DNA of 64,000 nucleotides, taken from Limnephilus marmoratus. Taxonomy: Eukaryota; Arthropoda; Insecta; Trichoptera; Limnephilidae. The notes below the pieces were generated by a model. That model worked only from the letters and a program-made list of their open reading frames with translations. It did no database searches and had not been told where the DNA came from. The position numbers and the translations under genes were made by a program. Every line of letters begins with the position of its first letter. Within the stretch, counting starts at the first letter, position 1. Positions 11,470 to 22,652 of the stretch are shown here, one piece after another. The stretch lies in the NCBI GenBank assembly GCA_917880885.1, contig OU862916.1, positions 51,310,831-51,374,830 of the forward strand, in the 5' to 3' direction.

Positions 11470-11994
11470 TTAGGTATTTGGACTGGATTTAAATATATCT
11501 AAAAGTGGCGAGCGAATTATATTTGTTTGTTCATTAATTAAAATTGCTTTCTGATTATTAGAGTTTTTATTAATTTCTAACTGCTCTAACAGATTGAGTT
11601 TGCGTCCTTTATTTTGTAAGTGCAACGGAAATGGTTTATTATTATCACTAAGTGAGTGATTGTTTTCTAAGAGATGTTTAGCAAATTGTGATTCTATTTT
11701 ATTATTATTTTTAAACGATCGCATGTGTTCTTTGAATCTAGTGTTAAAGGACCGGCCAGTTTGTCCAATATAAACGGCGTTGCATTCATCACACTGGAGT
11801 TTATAAATGCCACTATTTTTTAGTTTGGGTATTTTATTTTTTGAGTTTTTAATAGACGATCCTAAAGTATTATTTGTGCGGAAGGCAACATCTAAGCCAC
11901 AATTTTTGAGAACTTTAGCTATTTTATTAGATGTCGGTTCGACAAATTCCAAACATCCAAATTTATTATTTGTTTTATTGTTAGTCGCTGGGTA
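11470..11994 (-). pseudogene. Penelope GIY-YIG endonuclease domain
   Basis: The frame reads SGIYKLQCDECNAVYIGQTG then RFKEHMRSF. Both halves of the GIY-YIG motif are present, with the CDEC finger typical of insect Penelope elements between them. This domain nicks the target for integration. It is the C-terminal part of the same polyprotein as the RT upstream, now out of frame by one base. Confidence 0.85.
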
Positions 11995-12007
11995 AATTAA
12001 GTTAAGG

Positions 12008-12714
12008 TTATTTTTGTGTTTTTTTGTGACTAATTATTTTTTCAATGTCTCTACCCTTGAAGCCGTTATTTTTAGCAATAGTTAGAATTGTATTTTTTTC
12101 CCTCTCGTAAGCCATATTGTCAAGCGGGATGTTGGTAAGTCTATGTATCATTGAATGGTAAGCGGATAATTTATGTGACCATGGGTGCAAAGATTTATAA
12201 TTAATGGTCGTGTCGGTAAACGTAGGCTTACGGAAAATTTCAAAAGTATGTTTATTATTTTCTCTACCGATTGTTAAATCTAAGAAGTTGATTTTCTTAT
12301 TACACTCCCTTTCAACCGTAAAGCAGATTTTACGGTTGATGGAGTTGGCTAAAGTAACAAAAAGATCTAATTGTCTGTTGGTACCTTGCCAACAGATAAG
12401 AATATCATCAACATAGCGAACGTAGTATATTATGTATTTACTAAAGATTGTATATAAAATTTGTTTTTCAATATAGTCCATGAATATTTCGGCAAGAAGG
12501 GGACTGAGGGGGGACCCCATAGGCAAGCCATCGTTTTGTTGGTAGAATTTACCATTAAATATAGAATAGTTAGTTTCAACCCATATTTTAAAGAGATCGA
12601 ATAAGTCTTATTTTATGATTGGGTTAATGTTGGATTTTTCTAGTATATCTTCTATGATTTTAAGGTACTCTTGGAAAGGGACATTGCTAAAAAGGCTTAC
12701 TACGTCATAATTCG
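12008..12714 (-). pseudogene. Penelope RT domain (broken)
   Basis: From the right border: NYDVVSLFSNVPF, an in-frame TAA near 12610, then LPMGSPLSPLLAEIFMDY, the catalytic YVRYVDDILIC and FLDLTIGRENNKH. These are motifs of Penelope-like reverse transcriptases, which resemble telomerase RT more than LINE RT. The N-terminus is missing. A one-base shift in an A-run at about 12025 breaks the link to the downstream endonuclease. Confidence 0.85.
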
Positions 12715-12842
12715 GTGAATTATGCCTAGTACCTAGTCTGGGATAATCAAAACATCAGTTCATTCAAAGCTGGTGCAATTAAATAATCCATGGTCAGCGT
12801 TCTCTTCACTACCCCTGCGAGCAGTGAGGTCCTGTAATTTAG
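12715..12842. repeat. Repeat R, copy 2, right part
   Basis: After the duplicated GTGAATTA the sequence TGCCTAGTACCTAGTCTGGG through GGTCCTGTAATTTAG matches copy 1 at about 10695-10818. Confidence 0.65.
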
Positions 12843-13401
12843 ATTAAGGTTATTTGACTTACCAAGAACGTGGTTGCTAAAATCGCGACTCCCGGTCAGG
12901 TAAACGCGACCGTATCTTAACCACGTGTCCTCCCTATAAAAAGTCAAACTCCCTACTTGCTTTCCTTTTCACCATACAAGGTCTTAATGTACACTAGTGG
13001 ACTTAAAACCCCCTTCTTCCTAAGCTGCATTGTGGGAAGATCTTTTCTCACGTCCTGTGGCCCCTTACAAGAATATTTCCCAATTGTAACTACTAACCCC
13101 CCCCCCCCCTAACTATACACGGTAACGTCGGATCTACTTTAAATTTAAAAACCCTCCTTTCTAAACTGAATCTTTGCTTTCGACTGACTGTACATTTATT
13201 ATCAAAACTCAAATTATTTTGGTTAAAACTTCTCAACCGAATTAACACCATTTTCCATTATTTTAATCGTTGAACTGTTTTTATTTGTAAATTTTTAGGT
13301 TAGATGAAGCGATATTATTATTGAAATACGTGACCACTGTTGGCAATATTCGACCGATTGTTAATTGATTATTAGAATATACGTACTCGAATATACATAC
13401 G
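12843..13401. other. Non-coding interval with C-tract
   Basis: No gene is seen. A run of C lies at about 13096-13109. CTTCTTCCTAAGCTGCATTG at about 13012 resembles a segment at about 10497, suggesting that the same decayed repeat flanks both sides of the Penelope region. Confidence 0.4.
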
Positions 13402-13742
13402 AACTCCCTAAAGAAATACAATCAGAAAGGAATTATGAAATTTTTAAACAAAAACTTAAAAAACATTTTGCCATTAACTAGTTTTAGGTATGTATTACGA
13501 TGTGCCAACTTATATTTTCCACTCTGAACAAAAATGCCAACTAATATTTTTTCTATGTATAACAACTGTCAAGTATGTATAGTACTGTCAATCTGATAGT
13601 GCTCCCTCCCTAAACACGAGAATTTCTCAATTAGGGAGGTATTGTTACCACCAATATCATATATTATATATATATTTGTTTTTTTGTATATTATATGTAT
13701 TGGTTTAAAAAAAAAAAAATAATAATAAATATTATTAATACC
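13402..13742 (+). mobile_element. LINE 3' end fragment
   Basis: ELPKEIQSERNYEIFKQKLKKHF is the kind of C-terminus seen in Jockey/CR1-like ORF2 proteins. It ends at a TAG and is followed by about 250 bp of 3' UTR-like sequence and an A-run with AATAATAATAAATATTATTAA. Only the last ~30 codons remain. Confidence 0.6.
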
Positions 13743-13774
13743 TATGACCAATCTATTATGTGATTACATTTTAA

Positions 13775-15419
13775 CACTAGAAAGACCGGAGCCTTCATTT
13801 TGACGGCAGCCCGAAGTAAAATGACGATATAATGCTTAATAATTATTGTATTGGTGTGATTTTTTTTTACATTTCATGATTTATGGTTTAACAACTATGG
13901 TGAAAAAAACAGGTACGTGTCTTAATTACTTTTTGAGATATATAGACTTATACCTACAAAGACCGCCGCCGTCAATGTGACGGTTGGACCCATAATGCTG
14001 AATTTCTTTACAACCTTCTTTACCCAAGTTAACAACATACCCATTCCTCCGCGTTTATGATAGTACTATTATGTCTGTCTTTTTTATTTCGGTATCGTGT
14101 ACCATTCGAACTCGATCTCTATGTTGATTGGTCACTGTCACATAATTTACAAAAATACCCCAAAAAAATATCTCGCCCACATTTATTTTATGGCTTGTTG
14201 GAGGACAGAGTATACAAATACCAGAGTTGATCCAGCTGCGTTTGCTTCCGAAGAAATGACAGAATCATTTATTGAATAACCAACACCCCAAGAGGTTTGC
14301 TATGTTTTGTGACTTAGCAGGGGGGCCCGGGTTCATGGGGTTAGGTTTGTCCGGATCTTGGCAGCGGATGCGCCTGCCAAACAACTGCGTGGTAGGCCAG
14401 TTTAGCAGAGGACGGTTGAGGGTGATATTTTGACCTCGCCAGCAGGAGTCTCAGAACCATGCCTTGCACCGCAGTGGTGGGGACAGATTCATACGTCCGC
14501 CACTCTTGAACACACTGAACCCCAGTTTCCCACCCACCCCTCACCTCATTTCCTTCCCAGAACCTATTATTCTTCCTTTTCGAATAGGTACCCTCCACAC
14601 AGCATCTCAAAAGTTGAGAAATATCGTGAGGGGAATTATTTTCCTTAGGGCTTTTTTGTGGAGCTAATGTAAACGAAAAATAAAAGAAACCGGAAAATAA
14701 AACTTCTGAAAGACGACAGTGCCAAATTAATAAAAATATAATAAAAACCAAATAAATGACAGGTGTGATAATTGCAAGAAACCCGTTTGCGGAGAGTGCA
14801 TTCGATTTTATAAAAAACGTAACAATTTGATATTGTCCAAACATAACACATGCTTGTACTAAAATTACAGCATTTTGCACTCCCATGTTTTTTTCCAGGA
14901 AGCTCCGAGGAAAAAAACCCTTAGAGCCTATGTCATCTTTGAGGATGCTGTGTGCATTTGTGTTTTAAGGGAAAGGAAGGTAGGGAAGTTCGAAAGGAAA
15001 AAAGTGTGAGAGATGAATAGGTAAAATTCGTAAATGTATCCAGGAGTGACGGACGAATGAATCCATCCCTCCCACTGCGGTGCAAGGCGACGGGATGAGA
15101 AAGGTCCTGCTGGAGAGGATAAGATAAGTGTCTCCCTCAACAAGTGTCTCCCGACCCGGTCCGCTACGCAGTAGGTGGGCAAACGTATTCGCCACCTAGA
15201 CTCAGACAAACCTCACCCAATGAACCCGGACACCCCTGCTAAGTCACTAAACGTAGCGAACCACTTGAAGTGTACTATGGCAGAGGTATTGGTTATGCAA
15301 CAAATGGTTCCCGGGGCAGCGGTACCCATATCCGCCTCCCAATGTGAAAAAAGTGATCAGCCGTCAAAGTGACGGTCGTGGTCTTTATAGGTATGGAGCA
15401 GTACCCGGTCTTTCTAGTG
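13775..15419. mobile_element. piggyBac-like foldback element, copy 1 (1645 bp)
   Basis: TTAA (13771-13774) | CACTAGAAAGACCG ... CGGTCTTTCTAGTG | TTAA (15420-15423). The TTAA duplication and short terminal repeats are the signature of piggyBac-type insertion. Inside, long inverted arms (about 14320-14650 versus 14900-15240) make it a foldback. Subterminal GCCGTCA...TGACGG palindromes recur at both ends. No transposase is present, so it needs help in trans. A shorter copy lies at 53992-55158. Confidence 0.8.
14645..14886 (-). other. Hydrophobic open segment in the foldback centre
   Basis: Between the inverted arms the minus strand is open and reads MGVQNAVILVQACVMFG, then FLAIITPVIYLVFIIFLLIW, then HCRLSEVL: two likely membrane segments and a basic turn. 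It is absent from the second copy of the element. It may be captured host sequence (a membrane-protein exon) or chance in AT-rich DNA. No family is recognised. Confidence 0.3.
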
Positions 15420-15423
15420 TTAA

Positions 15424-15705
15424 AAGAAGTGTAACCTTGTTTACGAGTCGACTTAAAAGTTGCATAAATAAATAAATTGACTTAAAAGTTACGTCCTCGT
15501 CACGGCTAGTCCAGTGGCGGATTTTTTTGAGAAACCTAGATTTAATAAACATTTCCTAATCTTCACATGTTTTCTGTTGAAATGCTTTTGTACTTATGTA
15601 ATTTTAAAACCACTGTAAGCATTAACACTGAGTCTGTATTTTTTTGTTATAATCTCGCAGATCTCGTTCAATAAAGATATATTATTATTATTATTAATTA
15701 TGACA
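15424..15705 (+). mobile_element. LINE 3' end with ATT microsatellite tail
   Basis: LFTSRLKSCINK then TAA is a typical LINE ORF2 terminus. About 200 bp of UTR follow, then AATAAAGATATATTATTATT at 15672-15700. Confidence 0.5.
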
Positions 15706-16153
15706 GGAGTCCAACACTTTGATCAAGTCTCTATTCCCAAATTTAAATGTCTATACCGCGCGGCAATCGCGAATTTTAACAACGATTATCTTTATTAAGT
15801 AAGTAACACAACACCATTTTTCTTTTATTTTACACCATAAATTACTGCACAATCTTCACTGAAGTTAGTCTCAACAAACAAACACTTCTCGTTTCCGCTA
15901 AGTCCACAGTGAGCTATAACGCTCTTGTTCCGCGCGTTTACACGTTCCGTCCCTTCGAGATTTCACCACCAGCCCGTCCCCCGACTCAAAGATGTCTGCC
16001 CATAAAGATATATTATTATTATTATTATTATGAATTAAGACAGGAGTCCAACACTTTAATCTAGTCTCTATTCCCAAATTTAAATGTTTGTTGCGCGGCA
16101 ATCGCGAAGTTTAACAACAGTTATCCCTTTTTTAGTAAGTAACACAACACCGA
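15672..16153. repeat. Direct duplication of a ~145-bp segment
   Basis: AAAGATATATTATTATTATT through GACAGGAGTCCAACACTTT and GGCAATCGCGAA to AGTAAGTAACACAACACC occurs at 15672-15813 and again at 15994-16153, with scattered differences. The intervening ~180 bp show nothing coding. Confidence 0.7.
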
Positions 16154-16486
16154 ACTTCGCAACCAACCCCCTTAAAACGACTCGAAACTGTCTGTCCCTT
16201 CTTCCCTCTTCCCATCTCGTAGGTCCCATCTCAAACCTACTTTCCAGCGTTTTTTTTTATTGTGTATTTTATTAAGATATAAAATTTGACATCTTATATC
16301 TAATGTTTTCTTTTCTATGACTACTACAATATTATTTATTACCTACTGACTAAAATTTTGACTTTACAACATTAAGACATAATCAACGAAAAATTGCAAG
16401 ACTTTTAGCCTCCTTAACATTTACAGGGAGTTCATTGAACATTTGAACATTATAATACCATCCGTTGCGACTCACATAGTCGACAT
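16154..16486. other. Non-coding interval
   Basis: AT-rich, without a supported gene; it ends where LINE A begins. Confidence 0.4.
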
Positions 16487-17186
16487 ATAGGAGGAGTGAT
16501 GATTCTCTTAAGCAATAAAATTCCATATGATGTAACATCGAACAATCAATTTGAAAAACATTGTTGGATCTTAGCCATCACCATTAAATCAGGAAACAGG
16601 AAAGGTGTATATACTGTAATTTATAGATCGCCAAACACAAGCAAGTGCGACTTTTTAACATATTTTCAAAGATGGTGCATGGAAAATTTACAAGATGAAA
16701 ATATAAATGTTATAGCTGGAGATTTTAATATAAATGTTAAAGCAAATGCAGACATATACACAAAAAAACTGAAATCTATTATACAAGCTACAGGGATGAA
16801 ACAATTAGTCAAAGATTTTACACGAATTACAAATATCTCAAAAACGACGATTGATCTGGTAATCTCAAATAAATTCAACTTAAATATTAATGTACTAGAT
16901 AATCCTAAAATTACCGACCATAACATCATTCAAATTCTAATAAATGACAGAGAAAAATGCAACACCAGTAAGGAAACACAAATAACAACATTTAAAAATT
17001 ACAAAAAATACAATAAGAAAATTTTCATTCAATCCTTAGAGACTATTAATTGGAATGGAATAAATCAAATGGAATATAACCAAAAAGCTGACCAGATGAT
17101 ATTAAGCTTAAAAAAATCTATTGATGAAGTTGTTCCAGAACAGAAGATACATAAAAGAAATAATAATAAATGGTACACAAGCTGTT
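16487..17186 (+). pseudogene. LINE A endonuclease domain (5'-truncated ORF2)
   Basis: The open frame carries APE-type endonuclease motifs of non-LTR retrotransposons: VIYRSPNTSKCDFL, VIAGDFNINV (catalytic D and N), TTIDLVIS and KITDHNII (catalytic DH). The first part of the domain (QNVRGL and ETWL motifs) is missing, so the element was 5'-truncated at about 16487. The frame leaves the LINE at about 17186, where an unrelated segment begins. Confidence 0.8.
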
Positions 17187-17560
17187 TCGATAGCTGATTG
17201 GAAGCCTGTTACTTTCTTCCGCGGAGTTCGGAATCTCTATTTATCACTGTTGGAATGAAAAAAGGGATGAAGGGTAAAAAATGGGATGTCCACCGAAAAC
17301 AAGATGACCCTACCTTGCTGATGACGTCCTGGGGTCCCACACTTCATGCACTCAAGATAACTCCACGGTTGAAAGCACGTATCTTGCGCGGATCCGGGTT
17401 TTGACTATAAAGCGACGAGACGAAAGTATTTGGGCTGCCAGTACCGCGCGGTGTTGAAATTGCACTAATTTCACGGTTAGGAATCAATCTTGAACCGGTG
17501 ACAATAGCAAGATGGATATATCAGGATAGGTAGGTAAGACGGGAGGGATACATGGGAGTA
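17187..17560. other. Insertion or replacement inside LINE A, unidentified
   Basis: About 370 bp separate NNKWYTS from the next recognisable ORF2 segment (MQHDIDAFYKRA). It is more GC-rich than the LINE and has a short open plus frame ending KVFGLPVPRG...VTIARWIYQDR. No terminal repeats or target duplication were found, so the mechanism is unclear. Confidence 0.45.
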
Positions 17561-18434
17561 CGTACAATGCAGCACGATATAGATGCATTTTACAAAAGAG
17601 CATGCCTTACTAATAGTATTACGGATTGGGATAACTACAAAAAAGCGAGAAACAAATACTCCAAAGACATAAAAAGAACGCATAATGAGTACATAAAAAA
17701 TAAAATAAACTCAGAAGAAGGGGATCCCAAAAAAATTTGGAAAAGCATAAAAGAATTAGTACATGGCGAAAACAAAGACGACATAAAAATTGTAAACTTT
17801 CCAAAAGAGATAAACGAAGAAAACATGGCTAATAACTGTAATAAATATTTTTTTGAAAGTATCATTCAAATTAACAAATTAATACCCAACATTGCTGTTA
17901 ACCCCACAAATGATAATATCGACCCAAACAAAGAATCATCGGTCTTCAGAAAAATAAATGCAGAATATTTATTTAACATTTTAAATAAAATAAAATCAAA
18001 GAATAGTTCAGATGGATTAACTATTAGTAAAATAAGAGATGCTTTTCCAGTAATTGGATCTACTCTATTAAATATTATCAATGAGACGATTGAAGAAGGA
18101 AAATTTCCACAGTCATGGAAACTATCTACTATTATACCGGTTCCAAAGGTTAAAAATATCAGAAAATGTGAAGAATTTCGACCAATCAACACCTTACCAA
18201 AATATGAGCAGATTCTTGAAGTTATAATAAAAGAACAAATTTTGCAATATCTAGATAAACACGATATTTTATACCAAGAGCAATCAGGGTTCAGATCTAA
18301 TAACTCATGTGAAACAGCATTAAACGTAATTGTCGAAGAATGGAAGGAAGGAATGAATAATAATAAATTTATCTTAGCAATATTTTTGGATTTTCAAAGG
18401 GCATTCGAAACTATAGACCGAGACATACTAATAA
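17561..18434 (+). pseudogene. LINE A reverse transcriptase, N-terminal part
   Basis: The frame contains the linker (FYKRACLTNS, KKIWKSIKELV) and RT blocks 0-3: KSKNSSDGLTISKIRDAF, GKFPQSWKLSTIIPVPK, EEFRPINTLP, QEQSGFRSNNSCETAL and LAIFLDFQRAFETIDRDIL with the first catalytic Asp. It is cut at 18434 by a hAT-like transposon. ACTAATAA at 18427-18434 is repeated at 29496-29503, and the ORF continues there in frame. Confidence 0.85.
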
Positions 18435-18844
18435 TAGTGTGGATCGATTTTTTGTTTTTTTTGTTTTTCTTAGCAGCGGGGTGTGGAATGGATGCTCTAT
18501 GAGGATACTTTTAAAAGTCATTATGACAACATTAAGATATTTTGAGTGCAAGTACTGCCCCAAGTCAATTCAAATTTTACAAAAACAGCGAGAAACTAGA
18601 AAAAGAAGGGTTTAATCTTTGCTCAATAAAAGTAGTTAAAATATAGAAAAATTAAACTTTTCATTTACTTGTAATATTATCTAGTAATCAAGAAACAATA
18701 AAAGTACCATTGCTACACAAAAAAATCACAAACAATGTTAAAAAATAAAGTCAAAAATTATAAAAGTTATTGTGTTTTATAGTCCTTCTTCGAATTGAAC
18801 ACTGGCGTTATACGACAAGATTCTAGCTTGTTTTGTATCCACCA

Positions 18845-19088
18845 TTAACGTCTTTCAGGGTCGCAAACAGCAGAGCATGATGCCGTTACCACTTTGATGT
18901 ATCTTTCCGTGGCTTGCGTGTGACAGGGCATCAATCGGAACTTGCACAAAATGTTGAATTCAATAATTTTGTGGTTTGCGATGGCATCAATTATTGTCTC
19001 GCTAGATATCATTTTTTTAAAAGGGGGTTCTGATAGTTTTTCCCAGTAGATCAAGTCAATATAGTCTGCTGCGTTAAATTAAAAGTAG
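18845..19088 (-). pseudogene. hAT-like transposase, C-terminal fragment
   Basis: The minus frame reads ADYIDLIYWEKLSEPPF and then FRLMPCHTQATERYIKVVTA, ending SAVCDPERR. The PCHTQA-ER signature is the conserved C-terminus of this transposon protein family in arthropods. It joins the fragment at 27818-28014 once the Gypsy element is ignored. Confidence 0.7.
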
Positions 19089-19093
19089 GTAGC

Positions 19094-19258
19094 TGTGGTG
19101 TCTTGGGATCGGGTAGTAATAACATCTGTTAATGTTACAATGTTTATTGGTTGCCAGATTAATATGGAGAGAGCGCTCAACAGCGGGTACATCCCTTTTA
19201 TATATACCATTCTCGCTGTCTCGCACTCATGCCGTCACCCTCATACACATACGTCACA
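19094..19258 (-). repeat. Gypsy 3' LTR (165 bp)
   Basis: Read on plus it begins TGTGGTGTCTTGGG and ends ATACGTCACA. It matches the LTR at 27648 except at three transition sites. A purine tract GTGTGGGGG lies just inside (minus strand), the expected plus-strand primer. Confidence 0.92.
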
Positions 19259-19270
19259 CCCCCACACTTA
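19259..19270 (-). other. Polypurine tract of the Gypsy element
   Basis: On the minus strand GTGTGGGGG directly precedes the 3' LTR (TGTGACG). Confidence 0.6.
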
Positions 19271-19365
19271 AAACCTAATTAAATATATTTCTTTAGTCAC
19301 AAATTTATACAAAACAAATATCTAAATATTTCAATCCAGTAAGTATATGTAATTATTCTTGATCT

Positions 19366-21432
19366 TCAATCCGTGTAGCGTGGGCGTTGACCTCGAGGGC
19401 GTAACCTCCCCTCCCATGGTGTAGGTGACCTGCAAAAATTAGAGGAATTAGGAAATTTGGTCATGTCCACATCCGAGAGTGGACCCAGGTCCAGCAAATC
19501 ATCAGACCTGTCACACTCCCCCCACCTAACCTTCCTCTCTGAAATCTGATCATGGTGGCGTTTCCAAATTTGTCCCGTAGACATAATTTTAACTAAATAA
19601 ATCCTATTCCCCAATCTTTTAAAAATTTTTCCTAAAATCCATTTATTATCATTACTTCTTAAATCCCTGGTTAAAACTTTAGAACCAACCTCAAAGTACT
19701 TTTTAAATTTTCTTTCTCTATAATACTTTTTCTGTTTATGCTGGCTCAATAACATTTTGTTTTTAACCGTGTTGTCAATTCCTTTAAAACCTTGACTCTC
19801 AACATTATCCACTATTGGAATAATCCTATTAAAAATTGATCTAATTTTCCTACCCAACATTAATGTACTAGGCTCAATGCCCGTAGACATTGAAGGCGAA
19901 TTTCTAATATCAACTAAAAATGTCAAAAGTTTATCTTCAAAATCAGTAGGAAATTTATTATTTACCATAATTTTTTTCAAAAAATTCTTCACTGTTTTAA
20001 CCCCATTTTCAGCTAAACCGTTAGAAGCAGGATGCTGTACAGCTGAAGTCAATGATTCTATATTATAATTATGACAAAATTCCTTAAAAACTGACGATGT
20101 GAAAGCTGTACCATTGTCACTTACAATTTGTTCCGGGATTCCGAACATAGAAAATAATCTTTTCAAAACTTTTATTGTACAAAACGAATCTACCTCATTT
20201 ACAATATGACAGTCTATCCATTTTGTAGTTGCATCAACAATAATTAAAAAATTATGACCTCCCAACGGTCCCATGAAGTCAATATGCAATCTACTCCAGA
20301 TTAACCCATTGATTGGCCAAGGTGCCAACTCAACTTTACATGGAGTAGGTAAACATTCCATGCATCGAGCACACTGTTTCACAGTTACTTCTATATCATT
20401 GTTCATTCCGAGCCAAAAAAAATAATTTCGAGCAAGACTTTTCGATTTTACAATGCCTAAATGTGATTGATGTAAAAAATTCAATATAATTTCCCTTAAT
20501 TCCCTTGGAACTACAAATTTATTATTATAAAATAAACATGAATTATAAGTCGATAATTTATCCCTAAAATACCAGAATTTCAATAAATCATCCTTTAAGA
20601 ACTTTTTATCCGGCCAACCATTTGCTGTGAACTCGATAATGCTCGCTATATTTACATCATTAATCGAAAACTGTTTCATCGTTTCCGCATTTAATGTTGT
20701 TTCTGACTCGATTATGTTCACAAACTCTGACTCAACCGTATTCACGTTTAAAGAATCAATATAATTTAAAAAATAATCGCTAGCATCAATATCGTCGCTA
20801 CACACAACTAAATTATCCTTATTATTAATCGGCATTCGTGATAAGAAATCCGCTTTGTTATCACCTGACTTAATATGCTCTATACTATAGTCAAAAGTCT
20901 GGAGTATTAGGGCGTACCTCTGCAGACGGTTAGCGGCCAAAACAGGTACTTGCTTATCCGTGTTCAAAATGTGTACTAACGATTTATTGTCGCAAGCCAA
21001 AACAAATTTATTGCCGTATAAATACTGAAAGAATTTCTTCAACCCAAAAATTATAGCACACGCTTCCTTATCTAAAATAGAGTACTTTAATTCTGTTTCT
21101 GACAATAATCGGCTAGCAAATGCGATAGGTCTCTCTAAACCATTATCATATACATGGCAAATCACCGCTGATAACGCTTTTTCAGATGCGTCTGAAATAA
21201 GTTTAATTGGTAAATTAGGATCAAAATGCACTAAAATATTATCTGACGTCAGCAGTTTCTTAACTCGCTCAAACGCAATATTACATTCCTCAGACCACAC
21301 ATATTTTACTCCCCTTTTTAACAAGTTATACAATGGAGACAAAATACCTGAAATATTATGAACAAAAGCTCTATAATATGAAATAACCCCAAGTAAACTC
21401 CTAAGTTCTGAAACATTTTTCGGTACTGCCAT
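19366..21432 (-). pseudogene. Gypsy Pol: RNase H and integrase (688 codons)
   Basis: RNase H: KLISDASEKALSAV (about residue 80), YSILDKEACAI, LACDNKSLVHIL and EHIKSGDNKADFLSR. Integrase: an HHCC-type zinc finger (FLHQSHLGIV to QCARCMEC), then the DDE core with HIDFMGPLGG (first Asp), IVSDNGTAFTS (second Asp) and GLAENGVKTVKNF (Glu), and a C-terminal DNA-binding part (FEVGSKVLTRDLR). All catalytic residues are present and the frame is open for 688 codons, so only upstream lesions inactivate it. It ends before the 3' LTR; no env follows. Confidence 0.9.
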
Positions 21433-21506
21433 TTGAGTAATCGCACAGTTTTATTTTCTAAAGGCATAACTCCTTTCCGCGAAATTTTAAAACCTAAATA
21501 TTCTAT

Positions 21507-22650
21507 CTAAGTTTCTAGAAAAGAACACTTATTTTCATTAATAGTTAATCCACAATCACTTAACTTGCTAAGTACAGATTCACAAATAGAGAATAATTCC
21601 TCTTCAGAATTTCCAAACAACAAAATATCATCTAGAAATATACGAACGTTACGAAGTCTACCTACTACCGCCTGAATAACTTGCATAAATATAGCCGGGC
21701 TTGTGGTCAAACCGAAAGGCAACACTTTATACCTGAATAAACCCACATGCGTACTTATCACACATAATTTTCTCGACTTCTCGTTCAACGAAATCTGACC
21801 AAAAGCATTACGCAAATCTATTTTAGCAAAAAATTTCGCACCATTTAAAGATGAAATTAAATCTTCTATACGAGGCAATGGATATTTCAACTTCGCTAAC
21901 ATAGGGTTTAATGTGGTTTTAAAATCAGTACAAATTCTAATTGAACCGTCTTTCTTTTTTACAACAACAATCGGACTAGCCATATCACTTATTTCTACGT
22001 TTTCAATTATATCTTCACGTAACATCTTATTTAATTCCTCCTCTACCTTTCCACGTAAACTAAAAGGTAACGATCTTGGATTCACAAACTTTGGCCTGAA
22101 CTCCGAAATAACTTCGATGTTAGCTTCATAACCTATAAGCCTACCCGATTTTTCTGAAAACACATGAGCATATTTTTTCTTTAAACTATCACGAAAATTT
22201 AATTGATTATCACAACTAGTCTCACTGGTATTTACCGAATTTATTCCACTTAATCCGATACCGAAAACTTGTAAAAAATTTCTACCAACAATCGTAGAAT
22301 TACCGTTTTTAATTATTATAAACTGCGTATCTACACTTTTATTTAAAAATAACACACTTAAATTAACTTTACCTACAATATTTAACCGTTTCCCGTCATA
22401 TCCTGACAATTGAATATCGCATCTTTCCAATTTACAAGAAACAAAATCTTTTAAATACACTTCATATGGAATTGCATTAATCTCAGCGCCGGTGTCAACA
22501 ATCGCTCGCAGAACAGTGTTACCAATAATGAGATCTACGAATATCGGTTCCGGCCCCGTGCCGTCATGCAACATAAAAACCGAATTTAATCGTTTATTCT
22601 TATTACCTACATTAATTTTACTGTTTTTACACACATTACTAGGATGACCC
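21507..22650 (-). pseudogene. Gypsy Pol: protease and reverse transcriptase
   Basis: Aspartic protease motif VDTGAEINAIP at about residue 47, followed by IVGRNFL. The RT begins about residue 165 with a PRSLPFSLR segment, then IVVVKKKDGSIRICTDF, LPRIEDLISSLNGAKFFAKIDLRNAFGQI, FRYKVLPFGLTTSPAIFMQ and the catalytic FLDDILLF (F-x-D-D variant of YVDD). The frame ends in a TAG after CSFLET; the RT connection domain continues past it, then shifts by one base near 21435 into the RNase H frame. Confidence 0.88.
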
Positions 22651-22652
22651 GA

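Larger units (their letters stand above)
10985..12714 (-). mobile_element. Penelope-like element, 5'-truncated
   Basis: A minus-strand element with a Penelope-type RT followed by a GIY-YIG endonuclease, the diagnostic order of the family. It is flanked by GTGAATTA at 10977-10984 and 12715-12722, an 8-bp target duplication. The reading frame enters at the right border inside the RT (SPNYDVVSLFSNVPF), so the 5' end is truncated. At least one stop and one frameshift are present, so it is inactive. Confidence 0.85.

Noticed and set aside
14341..14640. Overlapping open frames on both strands in the foldback arms
   Set aside because: They fall in the inverted arms, have Pro/His-rich low-complexity content and no conserved motif; the arms recur at 34895 and 54500 with the frames broken.
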